Origin: an uncultured Clostridia bacterium
GTDB taxonomy: Bacteria; Bacillota; Clostridia; Oscillospirales; Ruminococcaceae
DNA: 64,000 nucleotides
Assembly (NCBI GenBank): GCA_946567425.1
Contig: CAMNXF010000003.1
Span: 62,001 to 126,000, forward strand
Direction: 5' to 3'
This document shows positions 52,780 through 61,192 of this stretch, piece after piece; positions within the stretch are counted from its first letter, which is position 1; the number at the start of each line of letters is the position of its first letter. The translations under genes were made by a program, and so were the position numbers. The notes under the pieces were generated by a model that did not search any database, was not told where the DNA came from, and saw only the letters and a list, made by a program, of their open reading frames with translations.

Positions 52780-53495
52780 CTATAAACGCGGCAAATTACG
52801 AAAACACCGAGCTGAACAGGCTTATCCGCGAGAGCGGCGAAGAGAGACTGGAGCTTGAAAACGTGCTTGGTCAGCGCTACATCGGCGCGGGACTTTCGGG
52901 CAAGGAGATACTCATAAACGGTACACCCGGAAACGCACTCGGAGCGTATCTCAACGGTTCGAAGATAATCGTTCACGGAAACGCGCAGGACGCTATCGGC
53001 GATACCATGAACGACGGCGCTATCATCGTTCACGGAAACTGCGGCGATACGACGGGCTACGCAATGCGTTCCGGCGAGATCTACGTTGAGAAAAACGCAG
53101 GCTACCGCGTGGGCATTCACATGAAGAGTTATCAGGACCTGTACCCGATAATCGTTATCGGCGGCAAGGTCGGGGATTTTCTCGGCGAGTATCAGGCAGG
53201 CGGTATCATTATCGTGCTCGGCATAGGAGCGGAGGGCTGCCCCGTCGGGTCGTTCTGCGGCACGGGAATGCACGGCGGCGAGATGTTTATCCGCTCCGAG
53301 ACCGCGCCCGAGGGACTGCCCGTTCAGGTGTGCTGCGCGGAGGCTACCGACAAGGAAAAGCAGTCGATACGCCAATATATAGAGCGCTTTGTAAAGCATT
53401 TCGGCAACGATACCGACGAGCTTTTGCAGTCGAAATTCTGGAAGCTCACGCCAAATTCTGCCTCGCCTTATAAGCAGCTTTACGTGAATAACTGA
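52776..53495 (+). CDS. Glutamate synthase GXGXG (GltB C-terminal domain) subunit
   Basis: 239 residues of parallel beta-helix repeats with periodic glycine motifs: GQRYIGAGLSG, GNALGAYLNG, GNAQDAIGDTMNDG, GNCGDTTGYAMRSG, GGKVGDFLGEYQAGG, GTGMHGGEM. This is the structural domain 3 of GltB as a separate polypeptide. It overlaps the oxidoreductase gene by four bases (ATGA), so the five subunits are probably made in fixed ratio. Confidence 0.92.
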   Translation: MTINAANYENTELNRLIRESGEERLELENVLGQRYIGAGLSGKEILINGTPGNALGAYLNGSKIIVHGNAQDAIGDTMNDGAIIVHGNCGDTTGYAMRSGEIYVEKNAGYRVGIHMKSYQDLYPIIVIGGKVGDFLGEYQAGGIIIVLGIGAEGCPVGSFCGTGMHGGEMFIRSETAPEGLPVQVCCAEATDKEKQSIRQYIERFVKHFGNDTDELLQSKFWKLTPNSASPYKQLYVNN

Positions 53496-53497
53496 AG

Positions 53498-54130
53498 ATG
53501 ATCCCGATCGAAAAATATAGGGACGACCCGTGCGGGACGCTTTCCATACCGTATTGGAAAGTCAAAAATCTTTCCGTTCCTCCGAATATGAGGATAGTTC
53601 ACGAAAGGGATTTTGATGCGGCGCTGCTTGAAAAATACGCAGACAGACGATTTTTCAGGCTTATACACCGTCTCGAAAATATTCCCGAATATAACGCGGC
53701 GGACTTTGAGTTCCGCTGCATTTCGGCTGATATGCTCGGCGAGCTTTCAGATATGATAAACCGCTCCTACGAACACACGTCCGTCGGTATATCGGTCGAA
53801 CAGCTAAAGGCTATGACGGCGTCCGAGGTGTACTGCCCCGAATTGTGGATAGGCGCGTTTGCCGACGGAAAAATTATCGGCTCGATTATTTGCGAGTTTG
53901 ACAAGGACACAGGCGAAGCGGCGATAGAATGGCTCCAAGTGCTGCCCGAATACAGAAACTGCGGCATAGCCTACGCGCTTGTGTGCCGTGCTTTGAATAA
54001 AATTCGCGGCGCGGCGGATTTCGCAACTGTTTCGGGCAAATGTGACGATCCGACAGCTCCCGAGCGCGTTTACCGCAAATGCGGTTTTACGGGCGACGAT
54101 GTCTGGCACATACTCAAGACCCGCGAATAA
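53498..54130 (+). CDS. GNAT-family N-acetyltransferase
   Basis: 210 residues. The C-terminal GNAT core has ELWIGAFADGKIIGSIICEF, AAIEWLQVLPEYRNCGIAYALVCRAL (acetyl-CoA loop) and YRKCGFTGDDVWHIL. The first 80 residues are an extra domain containing PPNMRIVHERDFDAALLEKY. The substrate is unknown. It begins two bases after the GXGXG subunit stop, with only a weak ribosome site, so it is likely part of the same transcript. Confidence 0.85.
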   Translation: MIPIEKYRDDPCGTLSIPYWKVKNLSVPPNMRIVHERDFDAALLEKYADRRFFRLIHRLENIPEYNAADFEFRCISADMLGELSDMINRSYEHTSVGISVEQLKAMTASEVYCPELWIGAFADGKIIGSIICEFDKDTGEAAIEWLQVLPEYRNCGIAYALVCRALNKIRGAADFATVSGKCDDPTAPERVYRKCGFTGDDVWHILKTRE

Positions 54131-54164
54131 TCGTATACTTTAGAAACTTTTCGGGGAGGTAGCA

Positions 54165-54728
54165 ATGAAAATATTTATCAACGCCAGAACCGAAGAAATC
54201 TGCGGCAGTGTCGCGGCAGCGCTTGACGACCTCGGCGCGGAGTGCATTCTTTGCGACGACGAGCAGACCGCCGTGCTCCCCGACTGCGACGCGGTGATCG
54301 TGTCCACTCCCCTGTGCGGCGAATTCGGGCTGAATTTCGTCGCCGAGACCTCGAAAAAGACCTCCGCGCCGATAATCGTTTTAGCTCGCGCGGATATCGC
54401 CGAGGATGTCCAAAGCCGTATAAAATTTACGGGAGCGTTCGTGCTGGCAAAGCCGTTCCCCAAAAGCGTACTCGCCCAGACGGTGAAAATGGCGCTCCTC
54501 GCGAAAGAAAACATCAACAGACTGGAACAAGAGAAAACCGAGCTGCTCGGACAGCTTGACGACGTGAAAACCATTGACCGTGCAAAATGCTGCCTTATCG
54601 AATATCTCAACCTCACGGAAAGTCAGGCGCACAGACATATACAAAAGCTGGCAATGGATACGCGGAGAACACAAAGAGAAATAGCCGAGGACATTCTGAG
54701 AACGTACTCGGGAATGACAACTTTATAA
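54165..54728 (+). CDS. ANTAR-domain antiterminator with pseudo-receiver
   Basis: 187 residues. The N-terminal 110 residues have a receiver-like fold (APIIVLARADIAEDVQSRIK, AKPFPKSVLAQTV) but lack the acidic pocket and an obvious phospho-Asp. A short coiled coil (KENINRLEQEKTELLGQLDD) leads to an ANTAR domain: DRAKCCLIEYLNLTESQAHRHIQKLAMDTRR, TQREIAEDIL. ANTAR proteins bind RNA hairpins to prevent termination; in Clostridia a related protein (NitR) controls glutamine synthetase. Its location after the glutamate synthase genes suggests nitrogen control. GGGGAGG precedes the ATG. Confidence 0.9.
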   Translation: MKIFINARTEEICGSVAAALDDLGAECILCDDEQTAVLPDCDAVIVSTPLCGEFGLNFVAETSKKTSAPIIVLARADIAEDVQSRIKFTGAFVLAKPFPKSVLAQTVKMALLAKENINRLEQEKTELLGQLDDVKTIDRAKCCLIEYLNLTESQAHRHIQKLAMDTRRTQREIAEDILRTYSGMTTL

Positions 54729-54743
54729 ACAAGAGTCTGAATA

Positions 54744-55217
54744 ATGAACCGTGGAAATATCCAAAATAACCATAGAAAGCATGGAAAAAATGGCATAAAA
54801 AGAACAAAGACACACGGTTTAGAAGAAAAACAAATGGAGCTTGTAAAGCTATTAGTGGCGGATTGTGAAACCACAGGAGACATTCATGCAAAGCTGAAAA
54901 AGCTGTTTGCGGGAACGATTGAGCAAATTCTTGAGGCTGAAATGGACGAACATTTAGGTTATGAGAAGAGTTCCATCGAAGGCAAAAACAGCGAAAACGG
55001 TCAAAATGGTTACGGAAAGAAAACGATAACCGGCGATTACGGAGAATGTGAAATAGCCGTCTCCGCCCGCGGGAAAAAAATCAAGAGAGGAAATCCAATT
55101 TATACGGGTTCTCTGTCCGCATACATTATCGAAAGTCGGTTGGATACCAAGTCCCAATTTCGACACGTTACGCTCCAATGCACAACAATATTTTTCGACG
55201 CAAGGTACAAAATTTTC
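54744..55217 (+). pseudogene. IS256-family transposase, N-terminal fragment
   Basis: The reading frame contains LVKLLVADCETTGDIHAKLKK, LEAEMDEHLGYEKSSIEGKN and NGYGKKTITGDYGECEIAVSARGK, the N-terminal third of IS256-family (Mutator-like) transposases. From about 55062 the similarity stops and the frame continues as unrelated sequence to a stop at 55298. The catalytic DDE domain is missing, so this copy is dead. It meets an oppositely oriented fragment of the same family. Confidence 0.8.
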
Positions 55218-55257
55218 GCAAGCTGTCATCATTGGTTAATGACGGCTTGCTTTTTTT
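55218..55257 (+). terminator. Strong terminator between the two IS256 fragments
   Basis: Stem GCAAGCTGTCAT / ATGACGGCTTGC (12 pairs, one G-T wobble, nine-base loop) followed by TTTTTTT on the plus strand. It could end transcripts of the glutamate synthase group. Confidence 0.75.
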
Positions 55258-55564
55258 CGATCTTACGGAATTGGCGATTCAAGCCCTCGATAATATAAGT
55301 CTGATGCCATTTTTCTTTGGATTCGAGCAGTGCGTTCAGTGCCTCGTCCTTGTTGATAGAATGATAAATTTTCTTCAAATCGTTCATCAAAGATTTGATA
55401 TCCTTGTAGCTCACATATCGGGTCAATGAGCGTATATGATGAATAATACAACGCTGAATTTATGACTTCGGGAACGCCGCGTTAATAGCTTCGCGGAAAC
55501 CTGTAAGCTCCGCTTTCATTACCGTTTGCAGCACGTCGCTGAACAGCTCTTTCATGCCGTTCAT
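55229..55564 (-). pseudogene. IS256-family transposase, internally deleted fragment
   Basis: Minus-strand frame MNGMKELFSDVLQTVMKAEL is an IS256 N-terminal segment, followed directly by GFREAINAAFPKS from the catalytic domain, then an in-frame TAA (55460-55462), then IQRCIIHHIRSLTRYVSYKD, KSLMNDLKKIYHSINKDEAL, KEKWH, and a second deletion before YIIEGLNRQFRKI. At least two internal deletions and one nonsense mutation make it a pseudogene. The upstream flank to about 55720 (TTATTCTTTTTTACACA region) may include one IS end. Confidence 0.8.
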
Positions 55565-55770
55565 AATGTCCGTTGTGCCTGTAAATTACCGGCTGTTCAC
55601 GAATGCTTTCAGAAGTTCTTTCGATGTTCTTTACATAATAAAAACACTCCCTTTCAGATTTTCTTTGCCTTAAGTCTTGTCTGATCGGAAGTGTTTATTC
55701 TTTTTTACACATAACTTGGTGGTGTCTCTTAAGCATTGTACGGCGCACAGACGTTTTTTCGCGGATACCG
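55565..55770. other. IS remnant flank
   Basis: About 200 bases between the transposase fragment and the AAA ATPase gene. The repeated AGTGTTT..TTATT (at about 55634-55650 and 55689-55703 in opposite senses) and GGTGGTGTC could be parts of an IS256-type end. No gene. Confidence 0.4.
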
Positions 55771-58137
55771 TCAGATGCGTATCTCGTTTCCGCCAAGCAA
55801 AGCGGCATACTCCTCGCGGCAAGTCAGAAAGACGACTTGGTGACGCTTGGCGCTTTCCTTTATCAGCTCACACGACTGCTTAACTCGGTCGATATCCATA
55901 TTGTTCAACGGGTCGTCAAGCACGATAATTCCTCCGCCGTCTGGGAACAGATGATCGAGCACCGCAAGCCTGAACGCAAGGTAGACCGTTTCTTTAGTGC
56001 CGTCCGAGAGCTTGATAAAATCCAGATCGCAGTTTCCACCGGTAACCTTAAAATCAGGCTTTCCCGGCTCGGTGAACTCTGCGGTGATCCTGTTTCCTGA
56101 AATTTGCCCGAGGTACTTCACAAAACTATCGGCAAGCGTTTGGATCGGATTTGACACGACCTCTTCCCTTTGTTCGCTGAGCACGCCGCGTATATGCAGC
56201 CAGCGTTCGAGCAGCGTCGCTTGCGCGTCAAACCTGCGTTTCGCTCCCTCACACTTTTCGCGGAGATCGTCATCGTGGCTTTCAGTAAATCTATCGAGCG
56301 CGTTCTGCGCCGCCGCCTTTTCGGAAAGCTTGTCCTCCTTTTTCCTGCGCGCCGTTTCCGCGGCGGTTTTCAGATTGTTTTTACGATCCTCAGGATCGGA
56401 TATATTACGGAATTTTTCCGGAACGCTTTTCGCGGCACTTACGGCATTCTGCGCCTTTTTCAGTTCCTCGGAACGCTCGATGATACGCTTTTTCAGTTCG
56501 CCCATGCTGCCGAACTCGTTGGTAAACAGTGCGATCTCGGATTTTTTTGCTCCGATAAATCCCCCGATATCGCTGTCTCCGCAAAGCGCCGCAATATCGC
56601 CGTCAATCATTGCCCTACCGCGAACATCGATCAAAGCCGCTGCTTTGATCTCCAACTCGGAAAAGCCGTCTCCCGCTACGGCGCGGAGATTACTTTCGGC
56701 GAGCGCCTTGCTGCTCGTGAGCCTGTTATACTTATCGGCGAGCTGCATAACCTCATCAGTCGATTTGCAGCCGTACTTTTTGAATATCTCCCGAATTTTA
56801 TTTTCAAGTTCCGCGATTTCTGAGCTTATCGCAACCGCGTTCACCTCGGCGGGGGTGAGCTCCATTTCCATAACGCCCGGTATCTCGATGCGGACTGCCT
56901 CGCTTATCCGCGCGTTTTCTCCGCCAAGCGCGATCTCGCTGCCCGAGATCAGAGATGTTATTTTAACGGAATTTCCGCCAAGCATTTTTATTTTCGCGTC
57001 AATATTTATTCCGCGCAGTTCATTTTTAAGACGCGGTATCTCGCGCTCCGAATATCTCAACGCGTCAAGCTCGCCGTCCTCGGGACAGGAGATGCCGTTC
57101 AGTTCGCCTTTGATATCCTTAAGCTCATCACTGAATTTTTTCGCGTTGACGTAACGGTCATACAATTCGCGGTTTTCCTTTTCCTCTTTCAGCGCCAGTG
57201 CTTTTTTGAGATTGTCTTTCGCTCTCGGAAAGTCCTCCAGAGCCGTGTTAAACCGCTCTATATCGTTATTGCAGCGCGTTATTATGTCGTTGTTTGACTT
57301 TAACGCGCGGATAGCGTCATAGTATTTATCAAATTCTTCCAGTTCGCCGTCGACTTTTGCGGCAACGTTCTCGGCAGCGGAAAATTCACTCAGAGCACGG
57401 TCAAAGCTGACTTCGAGCGTTTTAAGTTCGTTAACCTCCTCTTCGGCGTCTTCCCAATCGTAAAGCGCCTGAAGAACCGTTCCGATGCCTTTTGCCCATC
57501 GTCCGCCGCCGCTCTTTCTTTTGGGTGCGCCGGCGTCTATATCCCAATTCGACGAAAGCTCATCTATTTTTTCGTTTATCTTTTTTTCGAGAATCTCCGC
57601 AGTGATCCCGTCGCTCTCCGCAAATGCCTCGGAGACCGTCTCGGCAAGCGCTCTGCGTGTCTCGGTGTCCTTTTGATCGAGAATATTCCTGAGATTATCG
57701 GCAAAGCTGCTCTGCGGTGAAAGCAGCATTTCTCTGTAAACGCCCTCGCCGTAACCGAGAATTTCACTAAGCACATCATTTATCTGCGCCTGATTTTTTA
57801 TAATGCCGTCGGGCGTGAAGAGCTTTGCGACCGCGTCATCGCCCCATTCTTTTGTTATCTTGTAATCGCCGTCTTCGGCTTCAATAACCGCCGTTCCGTC
57901 AATGCTGCCGAAACGCCTGCCGTCCTTTCTTTCGGCGGGGAACGCGCTTTCCTTAAATTCCTTGTCGCGTCTGCCGTCAATTTTCGCATTCTTAAAAAGT
58001 ATGCCCGAAATAAGATTTACAAGCGTGGTTTTTCCCGATTCGTTTTTTCCGTACACGACGTTTATTCCGTCGGCAAACGCGATCTCCTTTTCGCGTATGC
58101 CCGCAAACTGCTCCGTGGATATCTTCTTCAGCTTCAT
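55771..58137 (-). CDS. SbcC/YhaN-like AAA ATPase with long coiled coil
   Basis: 788 residues, SMC/Rad50-like. N-terminal Walker A VVYGKNESGKTTLVNLISGI (about 28-47), a central coiled-coil region (about 210-690) of Glu/Lys/Leu-rich helices, and the C-terminal half ATPase with signature IKLSDGTKETVYLAFRLAVL and Walker B IIVLDDPLNNMD. It is shorter than E. coli SbcC and closer to YhaN-type partners. It is encoded one base after the phosphoesterase gene (TGATATG), with which it should form an SbcCD/Mre11-Rad50-like DNA-end processing complex. Confidence 0.85.
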   Translation of the reverse strand: MKLKKISTEQFAGIREKEIAFADGINVVYGKNESGKTTLVNLISGILFKNAKIDGRRDKEFKESAFPAERKDGRRFGSIDGTAVIEAEDGDYKITKEWGDDAVAKLFTPDGIIKNQAQINDVLSEILGYGEGVYREMLLSPQSSFADNLRNILDQKDTETRRALAETVSEAFAESDGITAEILEKKINEKIDELSSNWDIDAGAPKRKSGGGRWAKGIGTVLQALYDWEDAEEEVNELKTLEVSFDRALSEFSAAENVAAKVDGELEEFDKYYDAIRALKSNNDIITRCNNDIERFNTALEDFPRAKDNLKKALALKEEKENRELYDRYVNAKKFSDELKDIKGELNGISCPEDGELDALRYSEREIPRLKNELRGINIDAKIKMLGGNSVKITSLISGSEIALGGENARISEAVRIEIPGVMEMELTPAEVNAVAISSEIAELENKIREIFKKYGCKSTDEVMQLADKYNRLTSSKALAESNLRAVAGDGFSELEIKAAALIDVRGRAMIDGDIAALCGDSDIGGFIGAKKSEIALFTNEFGSMGELKKRIIERSEELKKAQNAVSAAKSVPEKFRNISDPEDRKNNLKTAAETARRKKEDKLSEKAAAQNALDRFTESHDDDLREKCEGAKRRFDAQATLLERWLHIRGVLSEQREEVVSNPIQTLADSFVKYLGQISGNRITAEFTEPGKPDFKVTGGNCDLDFIKLSDGTKETVYLAFRLAVLDHLFPDGGGIIVLDDPLNNMDIDRVKQSCELIKESAKRHQVVFLTCREEYAALLGGNEIRI

Positions 58138-58138
58138 A

Positions 58139-59260
58139 TCACTTGCCCTCCTTTATTTCGTTGATAAGATCGTAAGCAAGCTGAGCCTCGCACGGGTCGT
58201 CAAGCAGTCCGTTCAACAGCCTTGCGGCAAGCGAGACCGCGGGAAATTCCTTTTCGACAAGTTCCTTTGTGATAAGCCGTGTCAATCCGTCGTCGGAATA
58301 AGAATACTCAAGAAAACGTCCGAGTACTCCGTTTATTATCTTGTCTCTGTCGGAGTACTCCTCGTCCGAAACAGAGCCTCCAATTATCATCTCAACAACT
58401 GAATTGCTGCCGAGATCTTTTACCGCGTCGGTAAGCTCACGCTCCATATTACCTGCGGTAAGCGCAACTTTTTTACGGTAAAAACGCAATCCGCCGGAAA
58501 CGTATTTTTTCGCGCGGATACTTTTTTGCGCGTCAATTTCAATAATTAAGCACTGTCCCTCGGTGTTGTTTGATACGTCGGTCTGAACGTGCGTACCCGC
58601 GTTGAAGATCTTCTCCCTGCGCGCCGTAAATTCCTCAGTCAAATCATTCGGGAAGGGTACATGAGTATGTCCGATAAGCCATATATCAACAGGAATATCG
58701 TTCAGCTCTTCGCGCGTCATCATAAAATATTCACCCTCTCTGTCAAGAGATTCACCCTCAACAGCTCCGTGAGCCATACCGATAAGTAATTTCCCGTCGT
58801 CGGGAAACTTCACTTTCTTTATCCAACCAAGCCTGTTTTCTCCCTGTTCGGAATGCGGCTTATCGCAGAACGCGGGATATATCACTGCATCAAGCTCGTC
58901 AAGCTCGTAGGGCTTGTATTCGGTCGTGACTAATATATTATCCGTATCGGCGGCGCAATCTTTAAACGCTTTCCACACCTCGGCTTTTTCGTCATAATAA
59001 TCGTGATTTCCGGGAATGACTGCAACCGTACCGTTAAAGTCCGAAAGCGCGTCAACAACCGCTTTTATTTGTTTCTGCGCGACGTTGTTCGTGTTTTCAA
59101 AAAGATCGCCCGTAACCGCAAACAACTTGCAGCCCTCGTTATTCGCGGTCTCAACCATACGCCGCAGCGCGTCTGTCCGTTTCGCAACTATCTCCTTTTT
59201 CTTAGAATGATTTGCGTATTTTTTTCCGATATGATTATCGCCTGTGACAAATATTTTCAC
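58139..59260 (-). CDS. SbcD/YhaO-like DNA repair phosphoesterase
   Basis: 373 residues. Calcineurin-type metal motifs: FVTGDNHIGKKY, AVTGDLFENTNN, VIPGNHDYYDEK, GMAHGAVEG and LIGHTHVPF. The C-terminal part is a capping/ATPase-binding domain (EYSDRDKIINGVLGRF). The GTG start at 59260 is preceded by GGGGG at nine bases. With the ATPase encoded next to it, it would cut DNA ends or hairpins. Confidence 0.87.
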   Translation of the reverse strand: MKIFVTGDNHIGKKYANHSKKKEIVAKRTDALRRMVETANNEGCKLFAVTGDLFENTNNVAQKQIKAVVDALSDFNGTVAVIPGNHDYYDEKAEVWKAFKDCAADTDNILVTTEYKPYELDELDAVIYPAFCDKPHSEQGENRLGWIKKVKFPDDGKLLIGMAHGAVEGESLDREGEYFMMTREELNDIPVDIWLIGHTHVPFPNDLTEEFTARREKIFNAGTHVQTDVSNNTEGQCLIIEIDAQKSIRAKKYVSGGLRFYRKKVALTAGNMERELTDAVKDLGSNSVVEMIIGGSVSDEEYSDRDKIINGVLGRFLEYSYSDDGLTRLITKELVEKEFPAVSLAARLLNGLLDDPCEAQLAYDLINEIKEGK

Positions 59261-59294
59261 TTAAGCATACCCCCGTCATTTTTATCCCGAATAT

Positions 59295-59323
59295 ATTATA
59301 GCATTAAAAAAAAACAATTGCAA
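59295..59323 (-). promoter_or_regulatory. Promoter of the SbcCD-like pair
   Basis: Minus-strand TTGCAA (59318-59323) and TATAAT (59295-59300), 17 bases apart, 35 bases before the GTG start. Confidence 0.75.
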
Positions 59324-59393
59324 GTGTTTATTGTTCTGTTTTTGATACACTTGTTTCATCGCGTGTTATTGTAGCGTATTGCGGTAATAAGCA

Positions 59394-59423
59394 AAGCACG
59401 GAAACCGAAAAATTTCCGCGCTT
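59394..59423 (-). terminator. Hairpin after the XRE-TPR gene
   Basis: Stem AAGCGCGGAAA / TTTCCGTGCTT on the minus strand (one G-T pair), 19 bases after the stop codon at 59442; the following T-run is poor. Confidence 0.5.
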
Positions 59424-59441
59424 ATTAGGCTTGCTTTTAAA

Positions 59442-60074
59442 TCACCATATCTCGTTACCGTTTCCGATAAGCAATTTTTTGATGTTTGCGTTTATCTCGT
59501 TTTCATCTAAACCTTGCTCGATCAGCGGCTTGATCACCTCGCGACTTTCTCTTGCGTGCGGAAGTTCACCGGCAAGAGAAAGCGCCTTTTCTGCTCTGCC
59601 GCATTTAAGATACAAAAAGCACAACACAGCACGCATTGTCGACTTTTGCTTTTCATTAACGGATATCGGAAGTCCTCTTTCCATAAGCTCGACCGCCTCT
59701 TCGGATTTTCCACGCAGCGCAAGAACACCCGCCAGACCCAAAATCATTCCCGGCTTGTTCGGGTAGATTAGCAGCGCGTCACGATATACCTTTTCAGCCG
59801 AACTGTAATCGCCGTTCCGCTGATATTCAACCGCCGTCTCGTGAATATTATAACGTGTCTTTTCAGCGCGGATACTATCCATACCGATAAGCAGATCAAC
59901 GCTCGTTTCAAATATGTTCGCCAGCGCGGGTAAAAAGGTGATGTCGGGATAGCACTCACCGCGCTCCCACCTCGACACACTCTGCGGCGTAACGCCAAGA
60001 TACTCCGCGACATCCTCTTGCGTAAGATTTTTCATTGCACGGTATTTCTTCAGATTTTCGGCTAAATATAACAT
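59442..60074 (-). CDS. XRE-family regulator with TPR-like helical repeats
   Basis: 210 residues. HTH: LTQEDVAEYLGVTPQSVSRWERG (about 17-39) with PDITFLPALANIFETSVDLLIG. After that come helical repeats resembling TPRs: AVEYQRNGDYSSAEKVYRDAL, GLAGVLALRGKSEEAVELMERG, CFLYLKCGRAEKALSLAGEL. This architecture is shared with peptide-responsive Rgg/PlcR-like regulators but also with other sensors. AAAGGAG precedes ATG 60074. Confidence 0.85.
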   Translation of the reverse strand: MLYLAENLKKYRAMKNLTQEDVAEYLGVTPQSVSRWERGECYPDITFLPALANIFETSVDLLIGMDSIRAEKTRYNIHETAVEYQRNGDYSSAEKVYRDALLIYPNKPGMILGLAGVLALRGKSEEAVELMERGLPISVNEKQKSTMRAVLCFLYLKCGRAEKALSLAGELPHARESREVIKPLIEQGLDENEINANIKKLLIGNGNEIW

Positions 60075-60104
60075 AAAATCTCTCCTTTGACTTTTGATAT
60101 TTAT

Positions 60105-60133
60105 ATTATAACAGAACGCCGACATAAATTCAA
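60105..60133 (-). promoter_or_regulatory. Promoter of the XRE-TPR gene
   Basis: Minus-strand TTGAAT (60128-60133) and TATAAT (60105-60110), 17 bases apart. Confidence 0.7.
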
Positions 60134-60165
60134 TAACGCATTTGTTGTAACGCACTTAACATAAT

Positions 60166-60196
60166 TAAAGGGATCGACAAAGCGCCGATCCCTTTA
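60166..60196 (-). terminator. Terminator after ridA
   Basis: Perfect 11-bp stem (TAAAGGGATCG / CGATCCCTTTA), 11 bases after the ridA stop, followed on the minus strand by ATTATG. Confidence 0.65.
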
Positions 60197-60206
60197 TATT
60201 ATCAAT

Positions 60207-60578
60207 TTAAAGCTCCGCGATAAGCTCGACCTCGACGAGCGCACCCTTGGGTATCTGCAAGCCGCCGACGCACGAGCGCGCGGGCTTGCCCGTGAAGTAC
60301 TCCGCGTAAACCGCGTTGAATGCCGCGAAATCGCCGATATCCTTAAGGAAGCAGTTAGTCTTGACGACCTTATCGAGCGTGGTTCCCGCCGCCTCGAGAA
60401 CCGCTTTCAGGTTCTCACAAACGCGCTTCGTCTGCTCCTCGATACCGCCATTGACGAGGTTTCCCGTCGCAGGGTCGATCGGTATCTGCCCCGAGGTAAA
60501 CAGCATATTGCCGCTCATTTTCGCCTGAGTGTACGGTCCGATCGCCTGCGGCGCATTGTCCGTTTGAATGTCTTTCAT
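60207..60578 (-). CDS. ridA: RidA-family reactive imine/enamine deaminase
   Basis: 123 residues starting MKDIQTDNAPQAIGPYTQA after an AAAGGAG site. Typical motifs are FTSGQIPIDPATGNLV, EEQTKRVCENLKAVLEAAG and the catalytic Arg in KPARSCVGGLQIPKGALVEVE. RidA hydrolyses the unstable 2-aminoacrylate and 2-aminocrotonate released by PLP enzymes such as threonine deaminase. It lies on the same strand and probable transcript as ilvA. Confidence 0.95.
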   Translation of the reverse strand: MKDIQTDNAPQAIGPYTQAKMSGNMLFTSGQIPIDPATGNLVNGGIEEQTKRVCENLKAVLEAAGTTLDKVVKTNCFLKDIGDFAAFNAVYAEYFTGKPARSCVGGLQIPKGALVEVELIAEL

Positions 60579-60598
60579 TGTGATTTCTCCTTTCAAAG

Positions 60599-61183
60599 TT
60601 AAACAAAATTCAGCCTGTAATGCTCGTAAATATCGATCACGCGAACGTCGTGCTTTTCGGTCTTGAATTCCGCGCTCCATTGCGGCGGAAGTATATGTAG
60701 CACCTTATTGAAACCGGCGTTCATTGCACGCAGCTCTGCGTATTCCTCATCGGAAAACTGCCCGTAAAAACTGCAGATATCGCCGTTTCTGAGGAACTCA
60801 AACAACCCCGACGGCTTTATACCCAGATCCTCAAACTCCAACGTATCGGGCGCGAAATAGATTATGTTGCCTGTACAGTCGGGCAGTAGTCCGATATTCA
60901 ACGCGAAAACGCCGCCGAAAATATCGTCGCCAATAATGATATACCCGCCCCCGCCGAATTTAACGTTGAACATACTTATATCGCGGAAATTAGTGTCGCG
61001 GTTGCTGCCAAGCAGCCGCACTACGCCGTCCGCGCAAACTCCGCCGCTCTGCGCTATCAGCATTCCGAACACTGTCGTGTCGTCCTCCTGATAATACTCG
61101 GCGTTTATCGCCGCGCAAGGCAAGTCGGGCGGTATTATCTCAATGAAATTTTTCCCGTTTAAAAGCAATTCGCCAAGCTCCAC
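60599..61183 (-). CDS. DUF2625-like conserved protein
   Basis: 194 residues. The central part FGGVFALNIGLLPDCTGNIIYFAPDTLEFEDLG, together with IKPSGLFEFLRNG, resembles the DUF2625 pattern (ALNGG ... YFAPDTLEWE ... FLRW). No known reaction. It lies between ridA (20 bases away) and another unknown gene, all after ilvA. A soluble cytosolic protein. Confidence 0.7.
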   Translation of the reverse strand: MELGELLLNGKNFIEIIPPDLPCAAINAEYYQEDDTTVFGMLIAQSGGVCADGVVRLLGSNRDTNFRDISMFNVKFGGGGYIIIGDDIFGGVFALNIGLLPDCTGNIIYFAPDTLEFEDLGIKPSGLFEFLRNGDICSFYGQFSDEEYAELRAMNAGFNKVLHILPPQWSAEFKTEKHDVRVIDIYEHYRLNFV

Positions 61184-61192
61184 GCTGACCTC

